A DNA stretch of 64,000 bases from Wolfiporia cocos (taxonomy: Eukaryota > Basidiomycota > Agaricomycetes > Polyporales > Phaeolaceae), in the NCBI GenBank assembly GCA_029448655.1, contig JACCLO010000046.1, forward strand, positions 25,458 through 89,457, written 5' to 3'. The position numbers were made by a program, and so were the translations under genes. The notes below the pieces were generated by a model that made no database searches, was not told the DNA's origin, and was given only the letters and a program-made list of their open reading frames with translations. The first letter of the stretch is position 1, and every line of letters begins with the position of its first letter. Positions 36,544 to 48,219 of the stretch are shown piece after piece.

Positions 36544-36720
36544 TCAAAATGAACAGTTTTTGCTGCACCGGATCCCAGAGATGTAAGCCCTAGTTCCTTC
36601 AGAAAAGCCTACAAAGATGCACTTGTGCATAGTTGCAGCGCTTTTTGGTTGCTCTTTGGGCACCAGACTATAAACTAGACATGTAAACATGCACATCTGG
36701 CCAGCTTCCTCCTGTGGTCT
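36544..36720 (-). pseudogene. Ty1/copia polyprotein fragment
   Basis: The minus strand reads VPKEQPKSAATMHKCIFVGF followed by SEGTRAY. This is the conserved stretch of copia polyproteins just after the integrase, where elements read KLDPKAKKCIFVGYS. No intact reverse transcriptase or LTR could be tied to it. Confidence 0.6.
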
Positions 36721-37035
36721 TTTACAACAAGCGAAAGGCACTCCACCTGTCCAGAGATCCAGTTGGACATGCAATTTTGTGTGTACACAAAGGTGGAGAC
36801 TGGATGGTTTCAGGATCGAGGTGGCAGTTTAGCTTGGGCAGGCAATGTGGTTGATGCAATAGTCTCATCTGCACACTCTGAACGCAGTTCTGGTGTGGCT
36901 CATCCAGTTCAGTGTTCCAACACTAAAGCCATGCCCTGTACTTAGGCATGATAACATGTACTCACCCATCTTTGTTGGCTCTGGTGAACTTGAAAGAATT
37001 TCAAGCACTTTCTCTACAAGTGCCTTATGCACACC

Positions 37036-38019
37036 TTTCAGTGACAGTAGGTGATGGTTCAGGTCAACCGGCTTGTACCAACCCGTAATGGTTCAGGTCA
37101 GTTGGCTGTTGGCCTACACCCTAACCATGAGGCCTACCATCAGGTGGACCCATGACTCCCATGGCCAGAGGGTTATGACAGCTGTGGGTGGGCCCACAGC
37201 TGCCACACCGAGATGGTAGTGACGGTTGCATGTTGGCCTACAAATTTATGTCTGTGGCATTGCCTGCATTTTTCTACATTTTATTGGGCTCTGTGCAGGC
37301 AACCCCAGACCTAGTGCCAGGATTAGCACCGCCTTTGGCATCTCCCACCTGACAGCGCCTCTGGTAGATAAGATAAGATGCCCATTAAGCACCTGGTCAG
37401 TGCCTGGTACTTACATCAGACATATTATATACATTGACTACGGTCCTTAGTTGCATCCTTACAGGCAATGCACGGACACATAAGTTTAGGGTAGACAGTA
37501 GCACTGTGCTGCGACCCATGTACTTATACTACAGGGTTCTACAGGATTCTACAGGGTTCTACAGGGTTCCAAGGCTTAGAACTAGTATTCTTGGCAATGG
37601 GGTTAACAACCCCCTTTACTGCGATTATGCATGTGCCAGCTCCGCCTCAACTTCATGACTGCTAGACTGGGGCTTGAGAAGCACATACACCCAGATGGCA
37701 TATGCCTTTGGTCGACACCTTGCAGCCTCATCTTTAAGCCTTTGAGTATCCCAGTGAGGCTGGTACCCAGTACATGGTACTGTGTCAAGAGTGACAACCT
37801 GCATTATTCTCGCATTGTTTGATGTGTCACTCACAAGCTCCGTGGCTTCAGAAGTTCTATTCTATTCCAAACAGCCTTGAGACTTGGAATTGCTACAATC
37901 ATGCTTGATATGGACATTGGGCCTTGTAGGGCCATACATGAATGATAATGAGAATTGTGAGGACACAAGGATACTCAACTTCAATGTGCATTTCATCACT
38001 GATGCCACTGGAAAACTTG
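37036..38019 (+). repeat. Satellite-bearing repeat element, copy 1
   Basis: The left part (GGTTCAGGTCAACCGGCTTG onward, to about 37,215) and the right part (37,795-38,019, GAGTGACAACCTGCATTATT onward) both match the element at 39955-41320, but the minisatellite between them is almost absent. Copy 1 also holds extra sequence at 37,220-37,780, including a CTACAGGGTT direct repeat (37,529-37,567). No coding capacity is seen. Confidence 0.6.
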
Positions 38020-38960
38020 ACACAGGCTAGCTGTGGGATTCACCACCTAACCTATTGGTGAGGGAAAGGCGATAAGGAACTAGTCAAGCACAGCAGAGTG
38101 TGAAAGTATTCTACGGTGCTAGCTGAGAATAATAGAACTAAAAATAGAGGACGGTAAGTCCCTAGCTTATATACATGGTGAACCCTATCGGTTACACTAC
38201 TGTATACTTCTACCTATAGTTCTACCTATAGAAGTAATGTGGCAGTAGCCACATCTACATATCTACAATGACCGTGTAAGGCCAATAATGGCCGAACTAG
38301 TAAGAGAGAACGTGATTGTGGAACCTTATGGTTACATGTGAAAGGTTGGACTGAAGGTCCAGTATATGCAGAGGCTGAAGGCCAGTGCATGAGGTGGTAA
38401 TGCAATAGGATAGTCGGTTACTGTATGACTCAGCGCGAAGCATGAGGCATAGTTGCCATTGGTCAAAGACCGATGACGTGGTTCTTAGGCTAGGCTGATG
38501 CCATATGCCCTATGCCCTATTTGTAATAGAGGTACCATTAGTCCTACCCATAGTATCCAGGGTCCGAGCCCTGCATGTATATATACTGTACTCTGAGTCA
38601 CTTAGGACTCAGACTAGTTATTCTCGTCACACCCCCCTTGTTATTGGCTGTCAAGCCCTTAACTTGGTCAGCTCTAGCTTAACAAGCTTACTTGCCACTA
38701 AGCTGCCACTCTTGCACCTTTCTCTATTAAGAGCCTAGCAAGACATTTAGGCATATTAAGTTAGTTCTTGACACTTTGTTATCTTATCAGGACACATGAC
38801 TTAGTAGATACTAGCACTGTAGGGTAGCGTGCACCTCCTCATATCTCACATGACAGTCACACTAGTTATATGGTACGTCACCTAGGTAGCCACCTTAGTT
38901 ATGTCTGCTGCAACAGCACACAGACCTCTTCTATAGGGCAGGCCTAGTAGTACATGTCAC
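38019..38960. mobile_element. Nested LTR fragments
   Basis: A minus-oriented LTR end (TGACACAGGCTAG, 38019) with CATGTATATA near 38,175, then a plus-oriented LTR with CATGTATATA near 38,573 and stem-loop CTGAGTC/GACTCAG (38593-38599 with 38606-38612). Near 38,918-38,954 a further plus-oriented LTR (CACACAGACC...) is cut by the next element just before its expected TATA box. Confidence 0.5.
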
Positions 38961-39599
38961 AGATCTGGGACATATCAAGCGTATATAGCTTTTTCCTAGC
39001 ATTTATCTGGTATTCTTACAGCCTCTACTATGTTATCTGGGACTTATCCCACCATGCCGAGCCTGCCGAGGCACTTATACGGACTTATCCTGCCGAATAG
39101 GCATAACCACGTCATCCTGGAGTCCACAAGTCGACCAGGACCATGACGTCACCGAGTGCCACTCGCATAATAATGGCAACATGGCACAACAGCTGACTAA
39201 GCTCCACCATCATCGGTCTCTCTAGCTGCGAAGCCTAACGACCAAACCCACATCACTGGCAATATCACACCTCCGTGCTTCTATCAACTGGCCTTATGCA
39301 CATGCCGGGCTTCTAGCCCTGGTATTACCAAACCGCCGGGCTTCTGCCCTGGCATCACCATGCCTTCCAGACTTCTAGCACCGGACCTATGCAACCCCCA
39401 GCTTCTCCATCACGGTGTTGCCTCAACCCCGGCCTCACGGCCACCGCATGTCACCGGTTACCTAACGGCCCGGTCTACATTCACATGTCATCCCCGTTAG
39501 CCTCGCTATACGGTCCAATGGCATTACTGGCTCAGCATCACCGCCTTAGTCAGACCCTGCGGCTGTCCAATAGCAGTACCGCCTCAAGGATACCTGACA
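38955..39599 (+). mobile_element. LTR of the second family (plus orientation)
   Basis: Starts TGTCACAGATCTGGGACATA, contains GCGTATATAGC, and matches the reverse complement of 19219-19919 over most of its length. A minus-oriented LTR end begins at about 39,596 (TGACACAGACTAG), so the exact 3' border is unclear. Confidence 0.6.
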
Positions 39600-39955
39600 C
39601 AGACTAGACTGTGGGACTCACACTATAACCTAATAGGCGACTTGAAGGAGTTGCTTGAGGTTGGTGAGGAGGCTAGTGGGCGCAAGCAGAGATGGTATGT
39701 AACTGTGCGAATGCAGAGAACAAATCTAAGGCTTATCCGCAGTGATAGCCCTACTTATATACATGCTTTGTTTGGTTACCGGTAAGGGAGCCAAACATGA
39801 GGGTGGTCTGTGCGCAGATATAGTTAAGTCGTAAACTACAATAGACCATGTGCGCCGGTAATGGCCGCACCAGTAAGATCGTTTGTTTGGACCGTAGGTC
39901 CATGTTGTGGAAGTGGCTGTAGCTACGTTAGTAAGCCATGCATGTGAGAGCCCAT
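39600..39955 (-). mobile_element. LTR fragment (minus orientation)
   Basis: Starts with the same TGACACAG(A/G)CTAG end as at 38019 and contains GCGCACAGACC (about 39,810) and CATGTATATA (about 39,762). Its beginning is replaced by the satellite-bearing element. Confidence 0.5.
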
Positions 39956-41320
39956 TCAGCAACGGTAGGTGACGGTTCAGGTCAACCAGCTTGTACCAAC
40001 CCCTAACGGTTCAGGTCAGCCGGTCGTCGGCCCATGCCTTAACTGTCAGGCCTACCATCGGGTGGGCCCATGTCTTCCATGACCAGACGGTCATGACGGT
40101 CACGGGTCGGCCCACGACTGCTGCGACCGGATGGTTTTGACGGTTGCGGGTCAGCCCATGACTTCCATGACTGGACGGTTGTGACGGTCGCGGGTCGGCC
40201 CACGACAACCGCGACCAGACAGTTGCGACGGGTGCGGGTCGGCCCACCACTTCCACGACCAGACAGTTATGACGGTGGCGGGTCGACCCATGACTGCCGC
40301 GACCGGGCGGTTATGACGGTCGCGGGTCGGCCCACGACTTCCGCAACCAGACAGTTGTGACAGTAGTGGGTCGGCCCATGACCATCATGACTGGATGGTT
40401 GTGACGGTCGCGGATCGGCCCACGACTGCTGTGACCGGATGGTTGTGACGGTTGCGGGTCGGCCCACGACAACCACGACCAGACAGTTGCGACGGTTGCG
40501 GGTCGGCCCACAACCATTGCGACTCCACGGTCATGACGGTCGCGGGTCGGCCCACCAATGCCGTGACCAAACGATCGTGACGGTTGCGGGTCGGCCCACG
40601 ACTTCCACGACCAGACAGTTGTGATGGTCACTGGTCAGCCCACAGTCACCATGACCCAATGGTTGTGGGTGGGCCCACCAATGCTGCGATTTCCCCTTCA
40701 TAGTCGATGACAATGTCAACTACAGGAAGGGACATGGTGATGGTTTGTTGATGAGAGCTGGCAAAAGAGTGATGACCTGTATTATTCTTGTATTGTTTGA
40801 TGCATCAGTCACAGATTCCACAGCTTCAGAAGTTCCATTCCAAACGGCCTCAAGACTTGGGATTGCCACAATCATGCTTCATGTGGAGTGTACAGATACA
40901 TGCATCCATGGTGAGTTCTTAATTTATGTGTATCAGGTATCCCAACACATCTACCAGATGCCAGGGATATCATCAAGGAAGCCATAGAAGACAACTCCCT
41001 CATGGTATTGGGCAAGACCATTAGTGGCCAGGGACACCAAAGGAGATGGTGCAGAAGATATGCCTGTTAGGACACTGTCCAATTTCTCCATCCATGAATG
41101 GTACAGCCAGCAACTCATAGACATTGCTTGTCTCATGACTGTCAACACAGAATTCCAGAATCCATGCATGTACAGGACTTTGGGCCTTGTGTGGCCATAC
41201 ATGGATGATAATGAGGAAGGTGAGGACACTGAGATTAATCAGTTACTTTGAGTGAAGCTGTGGAGGATACTCAACTTCAGCGTGCATTTCATCACCGATG
41301 CCACTGGGAAACTTCAAATT
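39955..41320 (+). repeat. Satellite-bearing repeat element, copy 2
   Basis: Shares left and right parts with copy 1 at 37036-38019 (for example GGCCTACCATC and CTTCAGAAGTTC) but has a greatly expanded minisatellite (39,966-40,690) and a different middle. Frames up to about 100 residues cross the minisatellite because the unit is GC-rich and stop-poor; they are not convincing proteins. Confidence 0.6.
39966..40690 (+). repeat. 42-45-base minisatellite, about 15 copies
   Basis: Each unit has the frame GACGGTCGCGGGTCGGCCCA followed by CGACTNCCGCGACC and a GGACGGTTG-like link. Units vary by substitutions and 1-4-base length changes. The array begins and ends inside repeat element copy 2. Confidence 0.85.
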
Positions 41321-41724
41321 GATCCGTTGGTGTTCTTTCAAAGGCTGGATCTTGTTCAGAACCAATTTGGCAGCAGAAATATCTGCATCCACACACAGCA
41401 CACTACCAATGTTTTATTGCTTCATTACCTGCAACGGACCAGTGCACAGAGGCTACAGCAATTGCTCTGAGAATGCTCCAAAGCGAGCTTACACAGGAAG
41501 ATCTGGAATGGAGCAATGCAGTATGAAATTCAGTGGTTATGCTCATTGTAGACAGGATCGAGACAGAAACAGCAAGCCTATGTAAGTGGCATACTAGAAA
41601 TGCTGCACAAATAAAACATCCAACTGCAAAAGGCTCTTTCTCATGTACAGGTACAACCAGAACAAACTTGGCCACAAAAATATCTACATCCATGCACAGC
41701 ATGCCTGGCCATATCACGGGGCAT

Positions 41725-41860
41725 GCCACAGACCCAATGTGATGTGCCAATGAATGGTGCTTTAGCCACTCCTCCAAAAGGGCTACAATGACAGCTTGGG
41801 TATCATGTTGGGTCCAGCCATTTATGTAGTTCAATTTCCCATGCTTTGTGTGCTTTAGCA
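41725..41860 (-). mobile_element. Fragment of the short LTR-like family
   Basis: GAGTGGCT...AGCCCTTTTGG and TGGACCC read on the minus strand match 31364-31574. The ends are lost. A long minus-strand frame (41403-42074) that crosses it is read-through of repeat DNA and not a gene. Confidence 0.55.
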
Positions 41861-42082
41861 CTACACTGCTCTTTTGAAGTGTAACGCGTGGCCTACCTCC
41901 CTCCGTAAGATCACATATTTCTTTGACAAGCCATCCAATGTCTATGTCACCTTCACCGTCATTACCGTTGCCAGTGACGGCTACTGTCAAAGGAAGGGTG
42001 AATGCATTGTTCAAAAATAATGGCCAACTGGGGATCTGGGCTGCAGACATTACTTGAAAGGATGACCTTGACATCTGCGATC

Positions 42083-42236
42083 AGTCACCGCGACCTTCGC
42101 TACCGCCGCGACCACTGCGACCGCGACCACCGCGACCGCGACCACCGCGACCGCGACCACCGTGACCGCGACCACCGCGACCGCGACCACCGCAACCGCG
42201 ACCACCGCAACCGCGACCACCGCAGCTGCCACAACC
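42083..42236 (-). repeat. 9-base GC-rich array 1 (unit GTGGTCGCG on the minus strand)
   Basis: Plus strand reads repeated CGCGACCAC/CGCGACCGC over about 150 bases. Same unit as arrays at 42.7, 44.2 and 45.7 kb. Confidence 0.85.
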
Positions 42237-42719
42237 ACTGCAACTGTTCTGACAGGAAATATTACCTCTGGCAGTCCGATAACGTATATATAGTATTCTT
42301 AGCTGTGACATATGACTCGGACTTGGTTTGAACGAACGCACGTTATGCCTTGCTGAGGTATAGTAGGTCTTCTCGTCCTGCAGCCGTTTGCCTAGCTTCT
42401 GCGCTTCAAACGATGTAGGGATCTAGCCTGTCGCTCGAGAGGTTTTCTGCAAACTCACAAACACTTTCGCATTAGCTCGTTCCACCGCGGTGATGCTGCA
42501 CGACATCTGGACGGCACTACCTTAACATCTGCTCTTGAAGTTGGGAAATCAAGCTCTGCGCGATCTCAGCTCTGATGGTCGAGAATTATTGTCTTAGGGC
42601 AATCCTTGAAGATTTCGGGCTCAGGGCTGGTAAGTAAACTGGTACTTGACAACACTGAATTATATGCTTTGGATATTGGTACCGCTCCTGAAACTACCTT
42701 TATTGAGACCGCCACCTCC

Positions 42720-42866
42720 ACAACCTTCACTACCTCCGCGACCTCCGCGACCTCCGCGACCTCCGCAACCTCCGCGACCTCCGCAACCTCCGCAACCTCC
42801 GCAACCTCCGCAACCTCCGCGACCTCCGCGACCTCCGCAACCTCCGCAACCTCCGCGACCTCTGTA
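42720..42866 (-). repeat. 9-base GC-rich array 2 (unit AGGTCGCGG on the minus strand)
   Basis: Plus strand reads CCGCGACCT/CCGCAACCT about 16 times in exact 9-base register. Confidence 0.85.
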
Positions 42867-43924
42867 GCTGCTTTGGCTAGCCGGTTACATGTTACAATCG
42901 TAATATTTAAAGCTGTTTACGCAATGCAGCAAGATCCTCCGAGATGAGGTTAATAGTTTGGCGATAGTTGGTTGACTGGACAGGAGAGATGCTCCCTTCA
43001 TTTCCCCAGCCCTTGGGAGAATTCAGTCAAATATTGAGAAGAGTCGATGGAGAGGGGCACTCACGGATGCATGCTGGGGGTCCGTCCACCATCTAGGAGC
43101 ATCCGCTCCTTGATCCTGCTTCCAGGTCCACCATGCATGCTCTTGTGCAAGACCTAACAGGTTTTCAGAAAGGATGGTGGTCTTGGGAATGACGATGGCA
43201 GCAATATCGATGTGAGGTTCCTCGGACCAGATGGTGGCATCGGCAATGGCTTCGATGGTAGGAGGGATCTGAACGGATTCTCCCGCGAGCATCAGCTCTC
43301 CGAGAACGTTCCTGGCGGCAGTCTAAATCAAATGAGCTTTCTGACTAGACCAAAGGACATGGCAGACAAACCAGCTCCGTCTTGAGACCATTCTCCCAAC
43401 GGATGAGATGGTCTTGGGTGCTAGGTTGAAGTGCATGGAGAGCAGACTCACACCTCCAGCTGATGATGGACAGCAGGTCACGGTTGACACTGATGTGCGC
43501 CTGTCTGAGCTGTTCCGGACTGGGGGACATTGTGGGTGAGAGGAGGAATGAGGACGATGAGTGTGGGAGGAGGCGGATGAAGAGGCATCTAGTATTCAAT
43601 CGGTCACACTTGTCTACCGTGGTGGAAGTTCACAGTACAACTACCAAGATAGTGGCTTGCGCTGGGTGGCGGGATGCCACGGCACATGTGTGCCGGCCGC
43701 CGGTCCGAGGTTGTGGCATCCAAGACCATGGGTAAATATTCATCCTCCGTATCTCCCTCACGGTGGTCCCTGATCCTAAGATTGCTCTCTCCCATCACTG
43801 CCTCCCGTCACTGCCTTTCTATTGTGGCCTCCCACCCCTGCTTCCCACCTCTGCTTCCCATTGTTGCTTCCCATTGCTTCTGAGCATCACCGGGTGCTGC
43901 ACTCTTCTTTGCTGTGGAGCAAAG

Positions 43925-45498
43925 ATGGGACCAAAGGGGCGCGTTATTATCCCCAAGGAGAAGGTGGTACATGTTGTGCGGAAGGAGCGACGCAACTTTC
44001 ATGGAATAACTTATATTCCTATTCCAAAAGAACGGAACAGGCCACCTGAAGGCCCAAGGAACTCCTCTCCATCAAAGTCACCTGGCAAGGTCGGCAGCAA
44101 TGTTGTTGAGGATTGTGGAGGAGGAATGGACTTTCTGCCTGTCTCGGAGAGTGTGCGGAGACAACAGTGTAAGGTGCGGTATCCACTATGTTGAGGTGGA
44201 GGAAGTTGCAGCCATGGAGGTCGCGGTCGCGGTGGTCGTGGTGGTCGCGGCGGTCGCGATGGTCACAGTTGTAGAGGTCGCAGAGGTTGCGGTCATGACA
44301 GCATCCATTATTCAGGCTGTAATTAATGTTTGGAATCATTTTAGACTCAGAATGATTTCCTACGGGATTGGCTGCCCCATCGGGATGCATACCTGGCTAT
44401 ACTACTCGACTCTGATGCTCCACCAGACCCAAGGATATGCTCAAAGTGTGGCACACGGCAGGGCGATTGGCAATGTCTAGAATGCTTTGGTCGACCGGTG
44501 ACATGCATCGACTGCTGTCAGCTAGTGCATCTGCAGCATCTGTTCCATTGAGTCCAAAAGTGGGGCGGTCGCTTTTTTGTTCGCTCCTCACTACACGAGG
44601 TTGGGATCAAGCTTGAGCTGGGGCATGCTGGAAGGCGGTGTCCATATCACATTTCTGGTGAAACTCTGATGGAAATGGAGAAGGAGGGGGAGGACGACGA
44701 CGACGACGACGACCAGGGGGCTGAAGCGGAGAGGGAGGAGTACACCTTGCGCACAGAATCAAGCCCATTCCGAGGCACCGGTCGGAACGGCAGCATGTTG
44801 ACGGTCGTGGATATGACGGGCATTCACCATCTGGATGTCAACTGGTGTGGATGTGAAAACTGCCCACCACGTGACCAGCAGCTGCTTGCAATGGGACTGT
44901 ATCCGGCGAGTACACTGCAGCCACAGACCGCCTTCACATTCCGGGTGCTTGATGACTATCTATTGACGAACAAAGAATGCAAGACGTCTGCCATGAGCTA
45001 CTACAGCCGGCTCCGTCGGGTGACGGACAATGCTTTCCCACAGCGGGTACCGGTACGTAAATCAAATAATACCAGCATTCTAGGTGGAGATGACAATTGG
45101 ATTACAGGATAGGTACCGGGAGCTGCTGAGGGTATCACGACAGTGGAGGAATCTAAAGTACCGGAAGTGGCATGGATTTGGACATGACCTTGGACGGAAG
45201 GTTGGCTCGGGAGATCTGGCAATCTTCTGTGCAGCCTGTCCACAGCCTGGGGTCAATCTACAAGATGAATGGGAGCAGGATACAGACCAGTGCGTAACCC
45301 CTATTTTTGAAGGCCAAACCTCTGAGGTGCTCCAGATGGAAGTACAGCAGAAGCATGGTGATGGACGGTAACTTTACTGCAGAGCACCTAAGAACAAGGC
45401 GGCCAGACGATGATGTGTGGCTGGGAGATGGGCATGGGTTCATGGTAGCAGAGGCAAGATACAAGATTCATTTGGCAGCGGCCAAGGAGAGCAAACAG
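43925..45498 (+). pseudogene. KDZ transposon: CxC2 cysteine-cluster region and start of the KDZ transposase, broken
   Basis: KDZ (Kyakuja-Dileera-Zisupton) elements are large fungal DNA transposons whose transposase is preceded by a cysteine cluster. Here FLRDWLPHRDAYLAILLD leads into CSKCGTRQGDWQCLECF and CIDCC, then MTGIHHLDVNWCGCENCPPR, FTFRVLDDYLLTNKECKTS and LAIFCAACPQPGVNL. Introns 45053-45107 and 45290-45335 keep the frame. The transposase proper begins SMVMDGNFTAEHLRTRRPDD and runs out at about 45,498, where a 9-base array takes over. Breaks: an in-frame TGA after HLQHLFH at about 44,552 where the family has Arg (a C-to-T change), and a GC-rich array (44,217-44,296) between the N-terminal block and the cluster. 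Confidence 0.8.
44217..44296 (+). repeat. 9-base GC-rich array 3 (GGTCGCGGT), inside the KDZ gene
   Basis: GGTCGCGGTCGCGGTGGTCG and variants fill about 80 bases between the N-terminal KDZ block and the cysteine cluster. Whether it lies in an intron cannot be decided from the sequence. Confidence 0.8.
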
Positions 45499-45696
45499 GT
45501 GAAGCGATCTCACATGCCAGATAGAGATCATGGGGAAAGGGGCATTTCATGGTCGACAAAGGGCATTGGGAGCACCTAGGCAGGGAGATTCGAGTTGTGC
45601 TTTGGGAGCAGGGAGTACTGTTGTGGCAGCTGTGGAGATTGCACAGAGTGAGGATGAGGTGGTTGCAGCCGCTGGCTGCTGAGGCTGCAGAGGTTG

Positions 45697-45858
45697 TGGC
45701 AGTCGCGATGGTCGTGGTGGTCGCGGTGGTCGCGGTCGCGGAGGTCGCGAATGCCGCGGAGGTTGTGGTCGCGGTGGTCGCGATGGTCGCGGTGGTCGCG
45801 ATGGTCGCGGTGGTCGCGATGGTCGTGGTGGTCGCGGTCGCGGTGGTTGTCGTTGCAG
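45697..45858 (+). repeat. 9-base GC-rich array 4 (GGTCGCGGT/GGTCGCGAT)
   Basis: About 18 units, ending about 70 bases before the chromovirus 5' LTR. It replaces the rest of the KDZ transposase. Confidence 0.85.
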
Positions 45859-45928
45859 CTGTTGTTGCCTCTCGTGGTATTGGGCATGCTGACAATTGTT
45901 CTCAGAGGTCAACGTGCCACGATCATCG

Positions 45929-46549
45929 TGTCACAAGAATTCTCCTAGTTTCCCTATATTTCTTACTATTTTTCCGGCAATTCTACGAATTATCTACGAT
46001 TTTCTAGACCAATAACTAGCTTATCTGGTTCATAAGTTAACGGTTACATACGTGCCGAATGATGGCCGCGTTATCTCCCGTAACGACGGTCTTATCTTAT
46101 CACTAGTAGTTACCATCAGTCACATGTCTAGTTCCAGCCAATCGGACTTTCCGTCCGGAAGCAGTCAGCGTATAAACGTCAGCGGACCGGGCTTTGGTCA
46201 CGCCCCGTCTTTGTAAATGACAAAGAGCGCAAAACGCCATTCGCGCGGCCTACGCCGCCTTTCTATATCCCGGTTTTGATCGGCATATGTATTTATCGTA
46301 TATTACTAAGTACTTAGGTACCTGGGGACTTGTACATACGAAAATGGACATTAGTATTATCTAATAAGACTGTTAGGGGTCTTATTTATTATGTATATAT
46401 ACTGGACTTGCTGAGCGCTATTGCCTCAGTTCTATTCATTGCATTCATACTACGAGTTAACCACTCAACGTATCCTGCTTAACAACTACTTATCTCTTGC
46501 CTAACCAGCAAATACCAAGAACATATCAAGTAAGTGTTATCTTGTGTTA
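45929..46549 (+). repeat. 5' LTR of the chromovirus
   Basis: Starts TGTCACAAGAATTC, ends CTTGTGTTA. Contains ATGTATATATAC at about 46,391 (probable TATA box) and a CTGAG/CTCAG stem-loop at 46411-46415 with 46425-46429, at the same place as in the solo LTRs elsewhere in the window. Confidence 0.9.
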
Positions 46550-47251
46550 TATGAATAGAACTTGCTTTCGCCCCCGCCCTCTTTGAGGGTCTGGGATTTT
46601 TTCTTCTTAAGGGTTTTTCGTCGCCGTCTGCGCACCCCTGCTCGCCGCCAGGCAGCGGGGTATCCTTAGTGGGTTCTGGGGGATCACCGCCTTCGGGCAA
46701 ATAGCCGGACCGTAGGCTTAAGCGGAACCAGGGGACTGGCTGTCAAGCCTTTCCCCATATGTTGGGAATCGATGGCAACGGTGTAACATCTTGACCGGGC
46801 CGGAGACGACCTTCTCGCCTATCCCCAGGCATACAGGGGCCACTCTATTTAGAGTTGGGATGGTGGGCACGAGTTGCCCTGCCTAGAACCGCTGCCGATA
46901 CGGCTTCAGAACGATAGAGTTCTGGCCTTGGCGCCCTCTAAGTCCCTCAGGGCATGGGTTTGGTTTAAACACTGGCAGCCACCTAACTGGAGTGAGGCGT
47001 GGGCACATGCGGGGTGTAATACCCCAAATCCTGCATTCCCAGGCGTCAAGGGAAGACGACCTGCTGTATCCCCCACCTGGTAGCGTGAGAGAGACGCAAT
47101 CCAGTCGCCGACACTAACTCCGGTCGAGGGCGGAGCGCCCATTGACGCCGGAGGATAAGCACACGACACATCAAGAAGCGACGATAAGCCCCGACAGAAG
47201 ACCGCGTGATTTCCACTAGAATAGCTTACTTAGACTTCTTTTGACGTAGTC
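46550..47251 (+). other. Chromovirus leader
   Basis: About 700 bases between the LTR and the accessory ORF with no long frame. It should hold the primer binding site and packaging signal; I could not match a primer site to a known tRNA end. Short inverted repeats are present, for example around 46,745-46,790. Confidence 0.5.
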
Positions 47252-48067
47252 ATGCCGAAAGCACCACGTTTCACGGTTACTCCGAGAAACGCCGCTACAG
47301 GGGAGCGCGAGGAATGGCACATTGCCGCCTCTAAATCGCTCAAAGACCGCATCTCCGCGGTCACAGCCCCAAAGCGAGGAAAGTCCCGAAAGGGCAAAGA
47401 CGTCTTCTACAGGAAGCCGAACCCTGACCCGGAGGAGATCCGAAGGGTCAACCACGAGGCCGCCCTCGCCGACATCAGGCGGAAGAAGCTCGACAAGCTT
47501 TTCCGACAGAAGGAGAAGCTCGAGGCTCGGATCCAGAAACAATCACTGGATCAGCTAATCGCCGAGGCAGCCAGGAAGAGGGTTGAGGACGAGAGAATGG
47601 TGAGGAGTCTTCGGGAGCGAATCCAGCCCCCAAAGAAGTCGCTGTTGGAGAGAGTGGAGGAGCTTAGGATGCCGGCCGAGTGGGTCGAGAAGCGGGGTCT
47701 TGCGAACCCCAAGGACGTCCACTGCACGGAGAAGAAGTGGGACTGGTTCTTAGACGTCGACAAACAGATGAACGCCGCCCACAAGAACCTCTTCCGGCTA
47801 TGGAAAGCCCCCGACGCAACCACTACGGCCCCGATCATAGCAAAATTCACCACCCTCATCACCGACTTCGACGATCTCTCCACACACCTGGAGCAAAGGG
47901 TCCGTCAGGACTCCATGAAGAACGAAGATCTCCGCCGCCTCGAAAAATATCTCAGGAGGGTGGAGCACGTTTTTGGAGACCTAGACGTGAAACAGCACAT
48001 TACGTACTTAAAAACACACCTAGTACATAGCGGTCTCAACTTCGACCTCGGCAAACCCCAGCTGTAG
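47252..48067 (+). CDS. Accessory ORF upstream of gag
   Basis: Intact 271-residue frame starting MPKAPRFTVTPRNAATGERE, highly charged and helical, with coiled-coil-like segments (residues about 70-130 and 220-260). It carries no zinc knuckle, RT or protease motif. A homologous 318-residue frame occupies the same place in the inverted element (62591-63547): both share NAATG(E/K)...W.I.SKS near the start, a CT.K...W block with AAHK, and a C-terminal LN(F/L)..L ending. This indicates a conserved extra gene of this lineage. Function unknown; RNA binding or particle assembly is only a guess. Confidence 0.75.
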   Translation: MPKAPRFTVTPRNAATGEREEWHIAASKSLKDRISAVTAPKRGKSRKGKDVFYRKPNPDPEEIRRVNHEAALADIRRKKLDKLFRQKEKLEARIQKQSLDQLIAEAARKRVEDERMVRSLRERIQPPKKSLLERVEELRMPAEWVEKRGLANPKDVHCTEKKWDWFLDVDKQMNAAHKNLFRLWKAPDATTTAPIIAKFTTLITDFDDLSTHLEQRVRQDSMKNEDLRRLEKYLRRVEHVFGDLDVKQHITYLKTHLVHSGLNFDLGKPQL

Positions 48068-48219
48068 TAGATAGAAAGTCCTGAAAAGGCATTATTTTTT
48101 GGTGCATGGCATTGATTGCGAAAAAGTCCTGAAAAGGCATTTAAGTCCTGAAAAGGCACTTTTTCTTGAATTATCTTTTAAGGAAGAAAATAACTCAAGC
48201 TGACGAATACTGTCCAGCA

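Noticed and set aside
39966..40690. CRISPR-like array
   Set aside because: Repeats are contiguous with no unique spacers, unit length varies, and the genome is eukaryotic.
40011..40719. Several 60-106-residue frames over the minisatellite
   Set aside because: The GC-rich unit is stop-poor in more than one frame on both strands; periodic text mirrors the DNA repeat and has no start or splice context.
41403..42074. 223-residue minus-strand frame
   Set aside because: It runs straight through a fragment of the short LTR family and into the 9-base array, with no domain; read-through of repeat DNA.
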